DNA from: an uncultured Altererythrobacter sp.
GTDB lineage: Bacteria; Pseudomonadota; Alphaproteobacteria; Sphingomonadales; Sphingomonadaceae
DNA: 22,841 nucleotides
Direction: 5' to 3'
Assembly: GCA_946885545.1 (NCBI GenBank)
Contig: CAMPGP010000007.1
Span: 1-22,841, forward strand
Numbering within the stretch: position 1 is the stretch's first letter; each line of letters begins with the position of its first letter. Made by a program: the position numbers and the translations under genes. The notes beneath the pieces were generated by a model. It was given only the letters and a program-made list of their open reading frames with translations. It was not told the DNA's origin and made no database searches. Below, one piece after another: positions 1-7,527 of the stretch.

Positions 1-430
1 CGATCCAGCCGGTCGGGCCGAACATGCGCTTGAGGCCCGAAAGCGGATTGATCCGTGAACCCTTCCATTCGAGGTTCTCATTGACCCAGCGCCCCTCGCC
101 GCCGAACCCGAGCTGGGTGACGAAGGCAAGGAGGATCATCGGCACGGCGATGGTGAGGATCGGCGGCAGTGCCACGAACAGGCTGGCGACCATCATCTGA
201 TCGGGGCGGAAATCGGCCATGTCGCGGCGGTCGAAGACGAGGCTGTCGCGCACGATCTGGCTCATGTCGTCGAGCAACCACGGACCTGCGAACATCAGCC
301 ACGCAGCACCGAACAGGATCGCAGCCGCGGTCGTCCCTTCGCGCGAACGCAGCACGTCGCCCTTCTTGGCGGCATCCAGCTTGCGCTTGTCGGTTGGCGC
401 GAATGTCTTTTCGCCGGCGGTCTCGCTCAT
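1..430 (-). CDS. flhB: Flagellar type III export switch protein FlhB, N-terminal part (cut by window edge)
   Basis: FlhB is an inner-membrane protein of the flagellar export gate; its cytoplasmic C-terminal half autocleaves and switches export from rod/hook to filament substrates. Only about the first 143 residues are visible; the NPTH cleavage region lies beyond the left edge. The visible part starts MSETAGEKTFAPTDKRKLDA, close to the usual FlhB start in which a hydrophilic 'T.kr..dar.kG.v..S.e' segment precedes the membrane. Two hydrophobic stretches follow (about residues 35-50 and 85-105), then the family-typical NPLSGLKRMFG near residue 130. The ATG at 428-430 overlaps the fliR stop as ATGA, indicating translational coupling. 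It is the last visible gene of the fli operon. Identification is firm; completeness cannot be judged. Confidence 0.93.
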   Translation of the reverse strand, partial: MSETAGEKTFAPTDKRKLDAAKKGDVLRSREGTTAAAILFGAAWLMFAGPWLLDDMSQIVRDSLVFDRRDMADFRPDQMMVASLFVALPPILTIAVPMILLAFVTQLGFGGEGRWVNENLEWKGSRINPLSGLKRMFGPTGWI

Positions 431-1212
431 CGCACCAGCACTCCGCCGGCCTGGTCGATGGACACCTGCACCAGATCGCCGAACTGGTCGTAGATCATCG
501 GCGCGGCGATGATCAGTGCACCGATGCCCGCCATGACCCCGGCCGGAAGGCCGAGCGCGAAGAGGTTGAGCGACGGCGCGGAGCGGCTGAGCACGCCGGT
601 CAGCATCTGGACGAGCAACAGCACGAGCGTGACCGGCAGCGCGATCCGCACCGCGGTCTCGAACATGGCCCCGGCGAAGCTCGCGACCGTGGCGAAGCCG
701 TCGGCCCCCATCCAGGTGTCACCCGGCGGGAAGGCACGGTAGCTTTCGACCAACAGCGCGATCCACTGGAGGTGCGCGCCGAGCGCGAGGAAGATCAGCG
801 TGAGGACGATGGTGAAGTACTGGCCGAAGGCGGTGGTCTGGCCGCCGCCGCTGGGGTCGGAGGTCATAGCCATGCTCATGCCCATCGCGCCGCTGATGAC
901 TTCGGCGGCGATGGTCGGCGCGGCGAAGGCGATCTGTAGCACGAAGCCGAGCGCCAGCCCGATCGCGACTTCGCCCGCCACGGCCAACAGTCCGACGGTG
1001 GAGAACAGCACTTCGGGCGGCTCGACCGCGGGCAGCCACACGCCGACGAAGATCGCCAGCGCGCCGGTGAGGCAGATGCGCACGGTGACCGGGATCGATG
1101 CCGCGCCGAAGAACGGCGCCGCCATCAGCCCGGCGCCGATGCGGACCATCAGGAACACCATGCGCCAGAAATCCTGCTCGATCGCGCCAAGACCGAAATC
1201 GAGTGCGATCAC
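427..1212 (-). CDS. fliR: Flagellar export gate protein FliR
   Basis: FliR (261 aa) is a polytopic inner-membrane component of the FliPQR export pore inside the MS ring. Hydrophobic segments span almost the whole length, and the 'FWRMVFLMVRIGAGLMAAPF' opening and the 'LPVTLVLLLVQMLTGVLSRS' segment near the C-terminus are family-like. The length matches the usual ~260 aa. I chose GTG at 1210-1212 because it overlaps the fliQ stop (GTGA) and places the protein start just before the first membrane helix. An open frame continues upstream to 1440, but it overlaps fliQ and encodes an Arg/Gly-rich sequence unlike a membrane protein. The stop overlaps the flhB start. Confidence 0.93.
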   Translation of the reverse strand: MIALDFGLGAIEQDFWRMVFLMVRIGAGLMAAPFFGAASIPVTVRICLTGALAIFVGVWLPAVEPPEVLFSTVGLLAVAGEVAIGLALGFVLQIAFAAPTIAAEVISGAMGMSMAMTSDPSGGGQTTAFGQYFTIVLTLIFLALGAHLQWIALLVESYRAFPPGDTWMGADGFATVASFAGAMFETAVRIALPVTLVLLLVQMLTGVLSRSAPSLNLFALGLPAGVMAGIGALIIAAPMIYDQFGDLVQVSIDQAGGVLVR

Positions 1213-1484
1213 TGCTGGCCGATCCGGGCGATTTCCATGAAGATTTCCTGCATGAAGTCGCTCACCAGAGCCATCATCGAAGCGCCGAACAGCACCAGCA
1301 CGAGAGCGATCGCGGCCAACTTGGGCACGAAGGTCAGCGTCTGTTCGTTGACCGAGGTCGCGGCCTGGATCAGGCCCACGATCAGGCCCACGGCCACGCT
1401 GGCGAGGAGCACCGGCGCCGCCACCAGCGCGGTGATCCACAGCATGCGGTCGGCGAGCGACAGGAGAACGGGAAGCTCGTCCAT
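1209..1484 (-). CDS. fliQ: Flagellar export gate protein FliQ
   Basis: FliQ (91 aa) is the small two-helix subunit of the FliPQR export gate. Two transmembrane hairpin helices are clear: one at about residues 15-38 (WITALVAAPVLLASVAVGLI) and one at about 52-75. The family motif 'GLIQAATSVNEQTL.FVPK' lies between them. The length equals the usual 89-91 aa. I chose ATG at 1482-1484 (MDELPVLLSLADRML), which follows the fliP stop by 5 bp; a longer frame reaching 1532 would extend into fliP and adds residues not seen in FliQ. The stop overlaps the fliR GTG. Confidence 0.94.
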   Translation of the reverse strand: MDELPVLLSLADRMLWITALVAAPVLLASVAVGLIVGLIQAATSVNEQTLTFVPKLAAIALVLVLFGASMMALVSDFMQEIFMEIARIGQQ

Positions 1485-1489
1485 GGCGG

Positions 1490-2245
1490 CTACGCGAAGC
1501 TCGAAGCGAGCGAGCCCATCAAGAGCGCCCACCCGTCCACCAGGACGAACAGCAGCAGCTTGAAGGGCAGCGAGACGAGCATCGGGCTCATCATCATCAT
1601 GCCCAGGCTCATCAGCACGCTCGAGACGACGAGGTCGATCACGAGAAACGGCAGGAACAGCATGAAGCCGATCTGGAACGCGGTCTTAAGTTCGCTCGTC
1701 ACGAAGGCGGGCAGCAGGATCGAGAACGGCACCTCCTGCGGGCTCGCGAACTGCGGCGCATCGGCGATATCGGCGAACATCTGCAGGTCGCGCTCGCGCG
1801 TCTGGCGGATCATGAAGGCGTGGAATTCGTTGCCGGCCAGTTCGATCGCCTGCTCGGCGTTGACCTCGCCCGCGGAATAGGGCGCGAGCGCGGCTTCGTT
1901 CACACGCTCGAGCGTGGGCGCCATGATGAACAGCGAGAGGAACAGCGACAGTCCGATCAGCACCTGGTTGGGCGGCGACTGCTGCAGGCCCAGCGCCTGG
2001 CGCAGGATCGCGAGCACCACGATGATGCGGGTAAAGCTGGTCATCATCAGGATCAGCGCCGGAAGCAGCGTCAGCAGCCCCATGACGAGGAGCAGCTGGA
2101 GCGACATGCTCAGCGGTTCGCCGCCGGCGCCGCCGAGTTCGCCGAACGCGCGGTCGAGGGCGCCGGGGACGGCGGCCTGCGCCTTGGCGACGGCAGGCAG
2201 GACGAGCGCGGCAAGCGCGCCCGAGACGGCGGTCAGGCGCTTCAT
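1490..2245 (-). CDS. fliP: Flagellar export gate protein FliP
   Basis: FliP (251 aa) forms the core of the export channel in the inner membrane. It begins with a signal-peptide-like segment (about residues 1-24, ending AKAQA), as many FliP proteins do. Four membrane segments follow, with the diagnostic 'LMMTSFTRIIVVLAILRQAL', 'QSPPNQVLIGLSLFL' and C-terminal 'FLPFLVIDLVVSSVLMSLGM' blocks; the soluble periplasmic loop contains the RQTRERDL segment. The length is normal. The ATG at 2243-2245 overlaps the fliO stop as ATGA. Confidence 0.96.
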   Translation of the reverse strand: MKRLTAVSGALAALVLPAVAKAQAAVPGALDRAFGELGGAGGEPLSMSLQLLLVMGLLTLLPALILMMTSFTRIIVVLAILRQALGLQQSPPNQVLIGLSLFLSLFIMAPTLERVNEAALAPYSAGEVNAEQAIELAGNEFHAFMIRQTRERDLQMFADIADAPQFASPQEVPFSILLPAFVTSELKTAFQIGFMLFLPFLVIDLVVSSVLMSLGMMMMSPMLVSLPFKLLLFVLVDGWALLMGSLASSFA

Positions 2246-2529
2246 GCCGCGTGCTCCTCCAGCGCCGGCGCACGCGCGGGCGCTTCGGCGAGGCGGGTGA
2301 GCCCCGCGCGCGAGGTCGAGACGAGGATTTCGCGACCGTGGAATTCGATCACGGCGAGGCGCATCGTGGGCGAGAGCATCGTAGTCTCGACGATCCGCAC
2401 CGCCCGGGTGCCGCCGCCCTGCGGCCCGCCGAACTTGCCCTGCATGCGCTGGGCGAGCTTGAGGCTCCCCCAGATCATCAGGCCGATCAGCGGAAGCAGG
2501 ATCAGCAGCTTGAGGATGTACCAGCCCAT
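2242..2529 (-). CDS. fliO: Flagellar biosynthesis protein FliO
   Basis: FliO (95 aa) is a small bitopic membrane protein that helps assemble FliP in the export gate. One N-terminal transmembrane helix is visible (about residues 3-24, ILKLLILLPLIGLMIWGSLK), followed by a short cytoplasmic domain with the pattern typical of the family: 'VETTMLSPTMRLAVIEF.GREILVSTS..GLTRL'. I chose ATG at 2527-2529, which shares a base with the fliN stop (TGATG). The longer open frame upstream lies over fliN/fliM and is not membrane-like. FliO is poorly conserved, so position between fliN and fliP is part of the evidence. Confidence 0.87.
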   Translation of the reverse strand: MGWYILKLLILLPLIGLMIWGSLKLAQRMQGKFGGPQGGGTRAVRIVETTMLSPTMRLAVIEFHGREILVSTSRAGLTRLAEAPARAPALEEHAA

Positions 2530-2852
2530 CAGGCGGCGCCCTCCACCGGGGTCGCGGTCACTTCGATCGGCGGCGCGCGGCGCTCGCGCGAGGCCGCGCT
2601 GCGGTTGTCGCCGACGAGTTCGATGATCCGCAGCCCGAAGCGGTTGCCTTCGGCCACCACCTCGCCCTTGGCGATGAGCTTGCCGTTGACGAGCACGTCG
2701 AGCGGTTCGTCGGTCAGGCGGTCGAGCATGATCACGCTCTCCTCGGCAAGGTCGAGAACCTCGCGCAGGTTCATCTGCGCGCGGCCGAGTTCGACCGTGA
2801 GGCGAACGTCGATGTCCTGGATCAGGCCGAAGCCATGGCTTGAGTCGTTCAT
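2529..2852 (-). CDS. fliN: Flagellar motor switch protein FliN
   Basis: FliN (107 aa) forms the bottom of the cytoplasmic C ring together with the FliM C-terminus. A single SpoA/SPOA domain covers about residues 12-80, with the family pattern 'DIDVRLTVELGRAQMNLREV', then 'LDRLTDEPLDVLVNGKLIA' and 'GEVV..GNRFGLRI.EL'. The tail after residue 85 is hydrophilic and unconserved (SRERRAPPIEVT). Length is in the usual short range. The start overlaps the fliM stop (ATGA) and the stop overlaps the fliO start, so fliM-fliN-fliO are tightly coupled. Confidence 0.94.
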   Translation of the reverse strand: MNDSSHGFGLIQDIDVRLTVELGRAQMNLREVLDLAEESVIMLDRLTDEPLDVLVNGKLIAKGEVVAEGNRFGLRIIELVGDNRSAASRERRAPPIEVTATPVEGAA

Positions 2853-3766
2853 CGGGGATCCTTTCCGGTGGTATTCTGGCCGGTGAATGTCTGGGTGATC
2901 TGGAGGGCGACCTGGTCGTCGACTTCGCCCACCGTGCCGCGTGCGAGGACGATTTCGCCCACCTGCAGCGGCACGTTGCGCGCGACCATGATCGGAAGCA
3001 TCGTGCCGGGCCGGATGTCGGCCAGGCGGTGGAGCGGCATCGACATGTCGACGAGGCGCGCGCTGGCAGACAGCGGCAGGTCGGCGAAGGGCGCCTCGTC
3101 GATGCCGCGCTTGCGGCGCGAAATCGCCGCGCGCTGCGCCGAGGCGCGCTTGGGAAGGAGAGACGACAGCGCCGCGGTCTCGACTGCCAGCACGATCCGC
3201 CAGTCGTGGGCACCCGCGGCGGCAACCTCGAGCGTCAGCACGGTCAGCTCGGCACCTGCCGCGAACGGTGCGCGGCGGTCGCCCGCCACGCCCGGAACCG
3301 AGCGGAAGTCGAGCCCGCCGAGCTGCCCCGCGATCGCCGCCAGCACCTGCTTCTCGAGCCGCTGCGCGAGAAGGCCGGCAGTGTGCGGCAGCTGCGCGGG
3401 CAGCGTATCGCCGACCTTGCCGGTGCCGCCGAAAGTCCGGTCGAGCTGTTCGAGAATAGCGCGCCCGTCAAGCGCGAGGTGGAGAACGTTGCCGGCCATG
3501 CCGAACAGATGACGGCTGGACGCGACCAGAGGGGCGCAGCATTCGGCAAGCTGCGCGCCCGCGACGTTCTGCGCTCCGAGCGAGACGACCCGCGCCTCGC
3601 GATCGTTGGCGACGTCCGCGACGCAACCTTGCAACGCGGCGGCGAGCCGCTCGCCGAACTGCTCGAACTCGGGGCCGAGCTCGACCGGCGCTTCGCGCTG
3701 GCTCATCAGCGCGCTGCAATGGTTCGCGGCGCGCCGAGCGGCCGTCGGGAGCGGTTGCTGCATCAT
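2849..3766 (-). CDS. fliM: Flagellar motor switch protein FliM, divergent, lacking the CheY-binding N-terminus
   Basis: FliM (305 aa) links FliG to FliN in the C ring and normally receives CheY-P. The middle domain retains 'LDRTFGGTGKVGD', matching the FliM GGxG segment, and the C-terminal quarter is a SpoA domain ('MLPIMVARNVPLQVGEIVLA', then GTVGEVDDQVALQI). Position between fliL and fliN also identifies it. The N-terminus (MMQQPLPTAARRAANHCSAL) contains no LSQ.EIDALL-type CheY-P-binding motif, and the whole protein is divergent. I chose ATG at 3764-3766, which overlaps the fliL stop; a second ATG at 3761-3763 follows directly. The frame extends upstream to 3964, but that extension lies inside fliL and is an Arg-rich shadow without the missing motif. 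Confidence 0.85.
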   Translation of the reverse strand: MMQQPLPTAARRAANHCSALMSQREAPVELGPEFEQFGERLAAALQGCVADVANDREARVVSLGAQNVAGAQLAECCAPLVASSRHLFGMAGNVLHLALDGRAILEQLDRTFGGTGKVGDTLPAQLPHTAGLLAQRLEKQVLAAIAGQLGGLDFRSVPGVAGDRRAPFAAGAELTVLTLEVAAAGAHDWRIVLAVETAALSSLLPKRASAQRAAISRRKRGIDEAPFADLPLSASARLVDMSMPLHRLADIRPGTMLPIMVARNVPLQVGEIVLARGTVGEVDDQVALQITQTFTGQNTTGKDPR

Positions 3767-4344
3767 TGGACGATGAAGGTCCGGAAATAGACGTTGTCGA
3801 CGCCGCCGAAGCCTTCCTGCTCGACGAGCACGGCGTTTACCGCGTCGGTCAGGCGCTTCTGCAGGCGCTTCTTGCCCGCGCTCGTCATGACCTCGTCCTC
3901 GGGCGTGTCGGCCAGTTCGACCAGGATGCGCGAACGGATCGCAAGCTGGTGTTCGTGGAGCCACATCAGCACGCGACCGTCGCGCTGGGTCGAGGCGGCG
4001 AGGCTGACCTGGAACAGGCCGTCGCTGTCGCGCAGGTTCGAAGTGAAATCCTCGGCGAAGCTGTAATAGGCGGTGCGATACTTGCTGCCGCCCTCGCCGT
4101 AGACGGGATCCGCGCCTTCCTCGCCCTTGGGTGCGGGCGGCGCGTAGGGATCCTCGTCGCCCTTGACGATGAATTGCGGGCCGCTTTCCTTGGCCTCCAC
4201 CTCGTTGCCGGGCAGCACACCGGCGGCCATCAGGCCGAATACGGTACCGCCGCCGGCACCGGCCACGACGAGACCGAACAGCGCCATCTTGAGCAGGCCC
4301 TTCCCCTTGGGCGGCTTGTCCTGCTTGTCCTTCTTGTCACTCAT
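3763..4344 (-). CDS. fliL: Flagellar basal body-associated protein FliL
   Basis: FliL (193 aa) is an inner-membrane protein that surrounds the stator and supports motor torque. It has a Lys-rich cytoplasmic start (MSDKKDKQDKPPKGKG), one transmembrane helix (about residues 17-44, Gly/Ala-rich), an acidic/Pro linker, and a periplasmic FliL domain ending in the typical 'VYFRTFIVQ'. The 'LQKRLTDAVNAVL.EQEG' helix precedes the end. ATG at 4342-4344 is preceded by a GAGGA Shine-Dalgarno at good spacing, 32 bp downstream of fliK. The stop overlaps the fliM start. Confidence 0.93.
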   Translation of the reverse strand: MSDKKDKQDKPPKGKGLLKMALFGLVVAGAGGGTVFGLMAAGVLPGNEVEAKESGPQFIVKGDEDPYAPPAPKGEEGADPVYGEGGSKYRTAYYSFAEDFTSNLRDSDGLFQVSLAASTQRDGRVLMWLHEHQLAIRSRILVELADTPEDEVMTSAGKKRLQKRLTDAVNAVLVEQEGFGGVDNVYFRTFIVQ

Positions 4345-4376
4345 TATGCATTCCTCGATCGGGTATGAAGTCGTCG

Positions 4377-5747
4377 TCAGGCGAAGATGCCGGAGCGGCG
4401 CTGGCCGCTCGCATCGGTATCGTCGGTGCTCGCGCCATGGCGCTGCTGCTCGCCGCGCTCGGAGCGTGGGGCATTGCCGGAATTGCCGCTCTCGCGATCG
4501 GCGGCATTTCCGCGGGCCGAGGCATTGGCGCCGGCCTGCTGCTGGTTCGCGGTGGAGCCGGCGTCGGCCTGCCCGAAGGCGGGGCGTTCGGCGACCGCCG
4601 CGGCGACCGCGCGATGCGTCTCGGGATCGGTGGCCGAAAGCTGGACCGCAAGCTGCCCGTCGCGGCGCTGGTCGAAGCGGAGCGAAAGTTCGCCGAAATC
4701 GGCATGGTCGAGCGCCAGGGTGGCACTCTTGGCGGTGAAGGCCTCGCGCGCGGCGGAAAGACTGTCGACGATACGGCTCAGTTCGCGGGTCAACTGGCTT
4801 TCGATCCCGGGTCGCTCGATCGAAGCCGCGGCCGCGGGCTCGGCCGCCACGGCGGGCGTGGGCTGCGCGGCGACGGCGACCGGCTGGGCCGCGGCCTGAA
4901 CCGGCGCAGGCTGCGCGAGCGGCACCTCGGCGGTGGCCCGGGCGGCAACCTTCGTCGCGAATTCGGGCGCGATACGCTCGGCCCCGTTGCGCTCGCGCGC
5001 CGTGGGGCGGTCCGCGGCGGCAAACTTCTCAGCGTCCTCGTTCGCCTCGGCATCGGCACCGGTCGATCGGGCGCCGCTCTCGCCAGAGCCGGCGGCGAGC
5101 GGTGCGACCTGAATCGCGACCGAGGGTGCGGCGGAGGGCTTGTCGGTGGCAGCGTGTTGGGCGGGAACCGGCTCGCGCGAGTTGCGGTTCGCTGCAGACA
5201 CCACCGTGGCAGCGGCGGCGAGCGATGCCTTGGCGCCTTCCGCGACGGGAGCGGTAGCAGCCGGCGCAGCGACGAGCGTCGGCGCCAGCAGCACTTCGAT
5301 CGCTTCGACCGACGCCTCGTCCGACGGTGCGGTGTCTTCGCCGTCTGCGGCTTGCGTCTCCTCGCCGGCGGCATCCTCTTCGACGATTTGGGTATCCGGC
5401 GCCGTAGTCGCGACGGGAGCGACCGCTTCGTTGGAGGCAGCGACCGCGACCTCGGCGGTGGCCCCGGCAATCGCTTCGATCCGGGGCGGCAAGATCTTGC
5501 CGGTTGCGGCAAGGCCCGGCAGCTCGGTGCCGATTTCCGGCGTAGCGGCGTCGCCGGCCTTGGCGGCGGCAGGACCTTCGCCTGCTTCGGCTTCGCCCTC
5601 CGGGGCTGCGATCGCGTCGCCCAGCGAGGCGAGAAGCGCGGAAAAACCGCCCGCATCGCCGCCGCCCTCACCACCGTCGACCGGTTTGGCGCCGCCAAGG
5701 TCGAGGATCGAGGGAAGCTTGGATTGAGGGAGTACCTGGGAAATCAT
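4377..5747 (-). CDS. fliK: Flagellar hook-length control protein FliK
   Basis: FliK (456 aa) is a secreted molecular ruler that, with FlhB, stops hook growth. The first ~310 residues are low-complexity and rich in Ala, Glu, Pro and Thr, as expected for the ruler part. A Flg_hook-like C-terminal domain lies at about residues 325-390, with 'LALDHADFGELSLRFDQRR' and 'GQLAVQLSATDPETHRAV'. The end is a disordered polar tail. The place between fliJ and fliL supports the call. The ATG at 5745-5747 has only a weak AGG close by, while a perfect AGGAGG lies about 28 bp upstream, so the exact start is uncertain (see findings). Confidence 0.88.
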   Translation of the reverse strand: MISQVLPQSKLPSILDLGGAKPVDGGEGGGDAGGFSALLASLGDAIAAPEGEAEAGEGPAAAKAGDAATPEIGTELPGLAATGKILPPRIEAIAGATAEVAVAASNEAVAPVATTAPDTQIVEEDAAGEETQAADGEDTAPSDEASVEAIEVLLAPTLVAAPAATAPVAEGAKASLAAAATVVSAANRNSREPVPAQHAATDKPSAAPSVAIQVAPLAAGSGESGARSTGADAEANEDAEKFAAADRPTARERNGAERIAPEFATKVAARATAEVPLAQPAPVQAAAQPVAVAAQPTPAVAAEPAAAASIERPGIESQLTRELSRIVDSLSAAREAFTAKSATLALDHADFGELSLRFDQRRDGQLAVQLSATDPETHRAVAAAVAERPAFGQADAGSTANQQQAGANASARGNAADRESGNSGNAPRSERGEQQRHGASTDDTDASGQRRSGIFA

Positions 5748-5780
5748 CGACCTGCCGTCCGCGATTGCTGTCCCCCTCCT

Positions 5781-6206
5781 CTATTCAAGATGCGTGCCAG
5801 TTTTCCTTCCGGTGGCGGGTTCGGCCCCGTGTGCGCGTTCGAGGATCGAACGCGCGAGATCGCGGCGTCCTTCCTCGGCTTTCTGCAGCCGCCGCTCGGC
5901 GACCGCGAGATCCGCCAGCCTGTCGTCGGCCTCGCGCCGGGCGTCGGCCGCCTGGCGCGAGGCGGTCGCGCCGAGGTCGTGCAGATGAGTGCCAAGAACA
6001 CTGGCGCTGCGCAGGTCAGCTCCGTCGCGCGAGGTATCGCGCAAGGCATAGACCTGGGCGAGCGTGCGCGTGCGTGCCGAAAGCTGCTCGAGCTTGGCGC
6101 GCACCGCCTCGGCGCGATGGGCCTCGGCGGCGGCCTGCCGCTGCTCGGCCGTCCGCATACGCTCGATCAGCCGCGCGCGGCGCAGGCGCGACTTGTCACT
6201 GGTCAT
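5781..6206 (-). CDS. fliJ: Flagellar export chaperone/ATPase-associated protein FliJ
   Basis: FliJ (141 aa) is a coiled-coil protein that inserts in the FliI ATPase ring and helps couple ATP hydrolysis to export. The sequence is almost wholly predicted helix with heptad-like Leu/Ala spacing and many Arg/Glu residues (for example MRTAEQRQAAAEAHRAEAV and ADDRLADLAVAERRLQKAEE). Length matches the family (~140-150 aa). Primary sequence conservation in FliJ is low, so the call rests on size, coiled-coil pattern and position after fliI. Its ATG at 6204-6206 overlaps the fliI end by 11 bp and has no clear Shine-Dalgarno, so coupling is likely. Confidence 0.83.
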   Translation of the reverse strand: MTSDKSRLRRARLIERMRTAEQRQAAAEAHRAEAVRAKLEQLSARTRTLAQVYALRDTSRDGADLRSASVLGTHLHDLGATASRQAADARREADDRLADLAVAERRLQKAEEGRRDLARSILERAHGAEPATGRKTGTHLE

Positions 6207-7527
6207 TGCCGATGAGCTGTTCGAGCTGGTCCACCGATTGCTCCAGAGAAACGCGCTCGCTCACTTCCTGGGCGAGGAACGTGGAAATCTGCGGATGGAG
6301 CGCGATGCCGCGGTCGATCAGCGGATCGGCCCCCGCGCGGTAGGCCCCCATCAGCAGCAGATCGCGGTTGCTCTCGTAAGCCGAAACGAGCGCGCGCAGC
6401 TTGCGCGCGTGGGCGTTCTGCCGCGGGCTGGCGACGTCGCTCATGACGCGGCTGAGCGAAGCGCCGACGTCGACCGCCGGATATTGGCCGCGCTGCGCGA
6501 GATCGCGCGACAGTACGATATGTCCATCGAGAATCGAGCGCGCCGTGTCGACGACCGGATCGTTCTGGTCGTCGCCGTCGGCGAGCACGGTGTAGATGCC
6601 GGTGATCGAGCCGCCGCTCTCGGCCGAATTGCCCGCGCGTTCGACCAGTTTGGTAAGCGTCGACAGCGCGGAAGGCGGATAGCCACGCGCCGCACCCGGT
6701 TCGCCGAGGAGGATGCCGATCTCGCGCGCGGCATGCGCGATGCGCGTCAGGCTGTCCTGGATCAGCAGGACGCGCAGCCCCCGCGCGCGGAAATATTCGG
6801 CGAGCGAGGTCGCCAGCAGCGCGCCGCGAAGGCGCAGGTTCGCTGCGTGGTCCGCGGGCACCGCGACCACCGCGGTGCGGCCCGCGGCATCGCCCTGCAT
6901 GTGGCGCTCGACGAAGTCGGAGACCTCGCGGGCACGCTCGCCGATCAGGCCGACCACGACTACGTCGGCTTCGGCCCCGTGCGCGATCATGTCGATCAGG
7001 ACGGACTTGCCCACGCCGGAACCGGCCATGATGCCGACCCGTTGGCCGACGCCGAAAGTGGTGAGCGCGTTGAGCGAGCGGATCCCGGTATCGAACGGCT
7101 CGCGCACGCTCGCGCGGTCGAGCGCGCCGACGCGCTTGCCGCCCGCCGGCCATTCGGCGAGCGAGCGCAGCGGCGGGCCGCCGTCGATCGGCTGACCGAG
7201 CCCGTCGACCGCACGGCCGAGGAACGCTTGGCCGACCGGCAGCATTCCGGGCCGCCCTTCCGGGCGCACCGGAACGCCGGGGCGCAGCAGCACGCTGTCG
7301 CCCAGCATCATCATCATGGTCCGCCCGTTGCGGAAGCCGATCACCTCGGCGGTGAGCATCGTGCCCTTGCCATCGTCGATCCGGCACAGACCGCCGATGG
7401 GAACCGAAAGCCCGCTGACCTCGATCAGGCCGCCATCGCAGGCCGCGACCCGGCCGAAACGGCGCGGTTCGAGGTCGAGCGGCGGCATGGCGAGCTCGCC
7501 GAGCATGCTCTCGAACTGTTTCAGCAC
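6196..7527 (-). CDS. fliI: Flagellum-specific export ATPase FliI
   Basis: FliI (443 aa) is the F1-beta-like ATPase of flagellar export. Visible features: an N-terminal beta-barrel part; Walker A GSGVGKS at about residues 169-175; the GLIGERAREV segment; Walker B RVLLIQD at about 252-258; and the family block 'DSLTRIAHAAREIGILLGEP'. The C-terminal part ends in LEQLIGNDQ. The frame is open to 7560, but I prefer GTG at 7525-7527. It sits in the fliH stop (GTGCTGA) with AGAGG about 10 nt before it, and gives the usual ~440 aa length. The upstream alternative adds MATNSRRGVPR. The gene lies between fliH and fliJ, overlapping both. Confidence 0.95.
   Translation of the reverse strand: MLKQFESMLGELAMPPLDLEPRRFGRVAACDGGLIEVSGLSVPIGGLCRIDDGKGTMLTAEVIGFRNGRTMMMMLGDSVLLRPGVPVRPEGRPGMLPVGQAFLGRAVDGLGQPIDGGPPLRSLAEWPAGGKRVGALDRASVREPFDTGIRSLNALTTFGVGQRVGIMAGSGVGKSVLIDMIAHGAEADVVVVGLIGERAREVSDFVERHMQGDAAGRTAVVAVPADHAANLRLRGALLATSLAEYFRARGLRVLLIQDSLTRIAHAAREIGILLGEPGAARGYPPSALSTLTKLVERAGNSAESGGSITGIYTVLADGDDQNDPVVDTARSILDGHIVLSRDLAQRGQYPAVDVGASLSRVMSDVASPRQNAHARKLRALVSAYESNRDLLLMGAYRAGADPLIDRGIALHPQISTFLAQEVSERVSLEQSVDQLEQLIGNDQ

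Noticed and set aside
1213..1440. Upstream extension of fliR
   Set aside because: Lies within fliQ, is Arg/Gly-rich and would put a soluble segment before the first helix; the GTG overlapping the fliQ stop fits the family length.
4365..6215. A 616-codon open frame on the plus strand opposite fliK and fliJ
   Set aside because: Gly/Arg-rich translation without domains, directly antisense to real genes. Long stop-free antisense frames are expected at this GC content.
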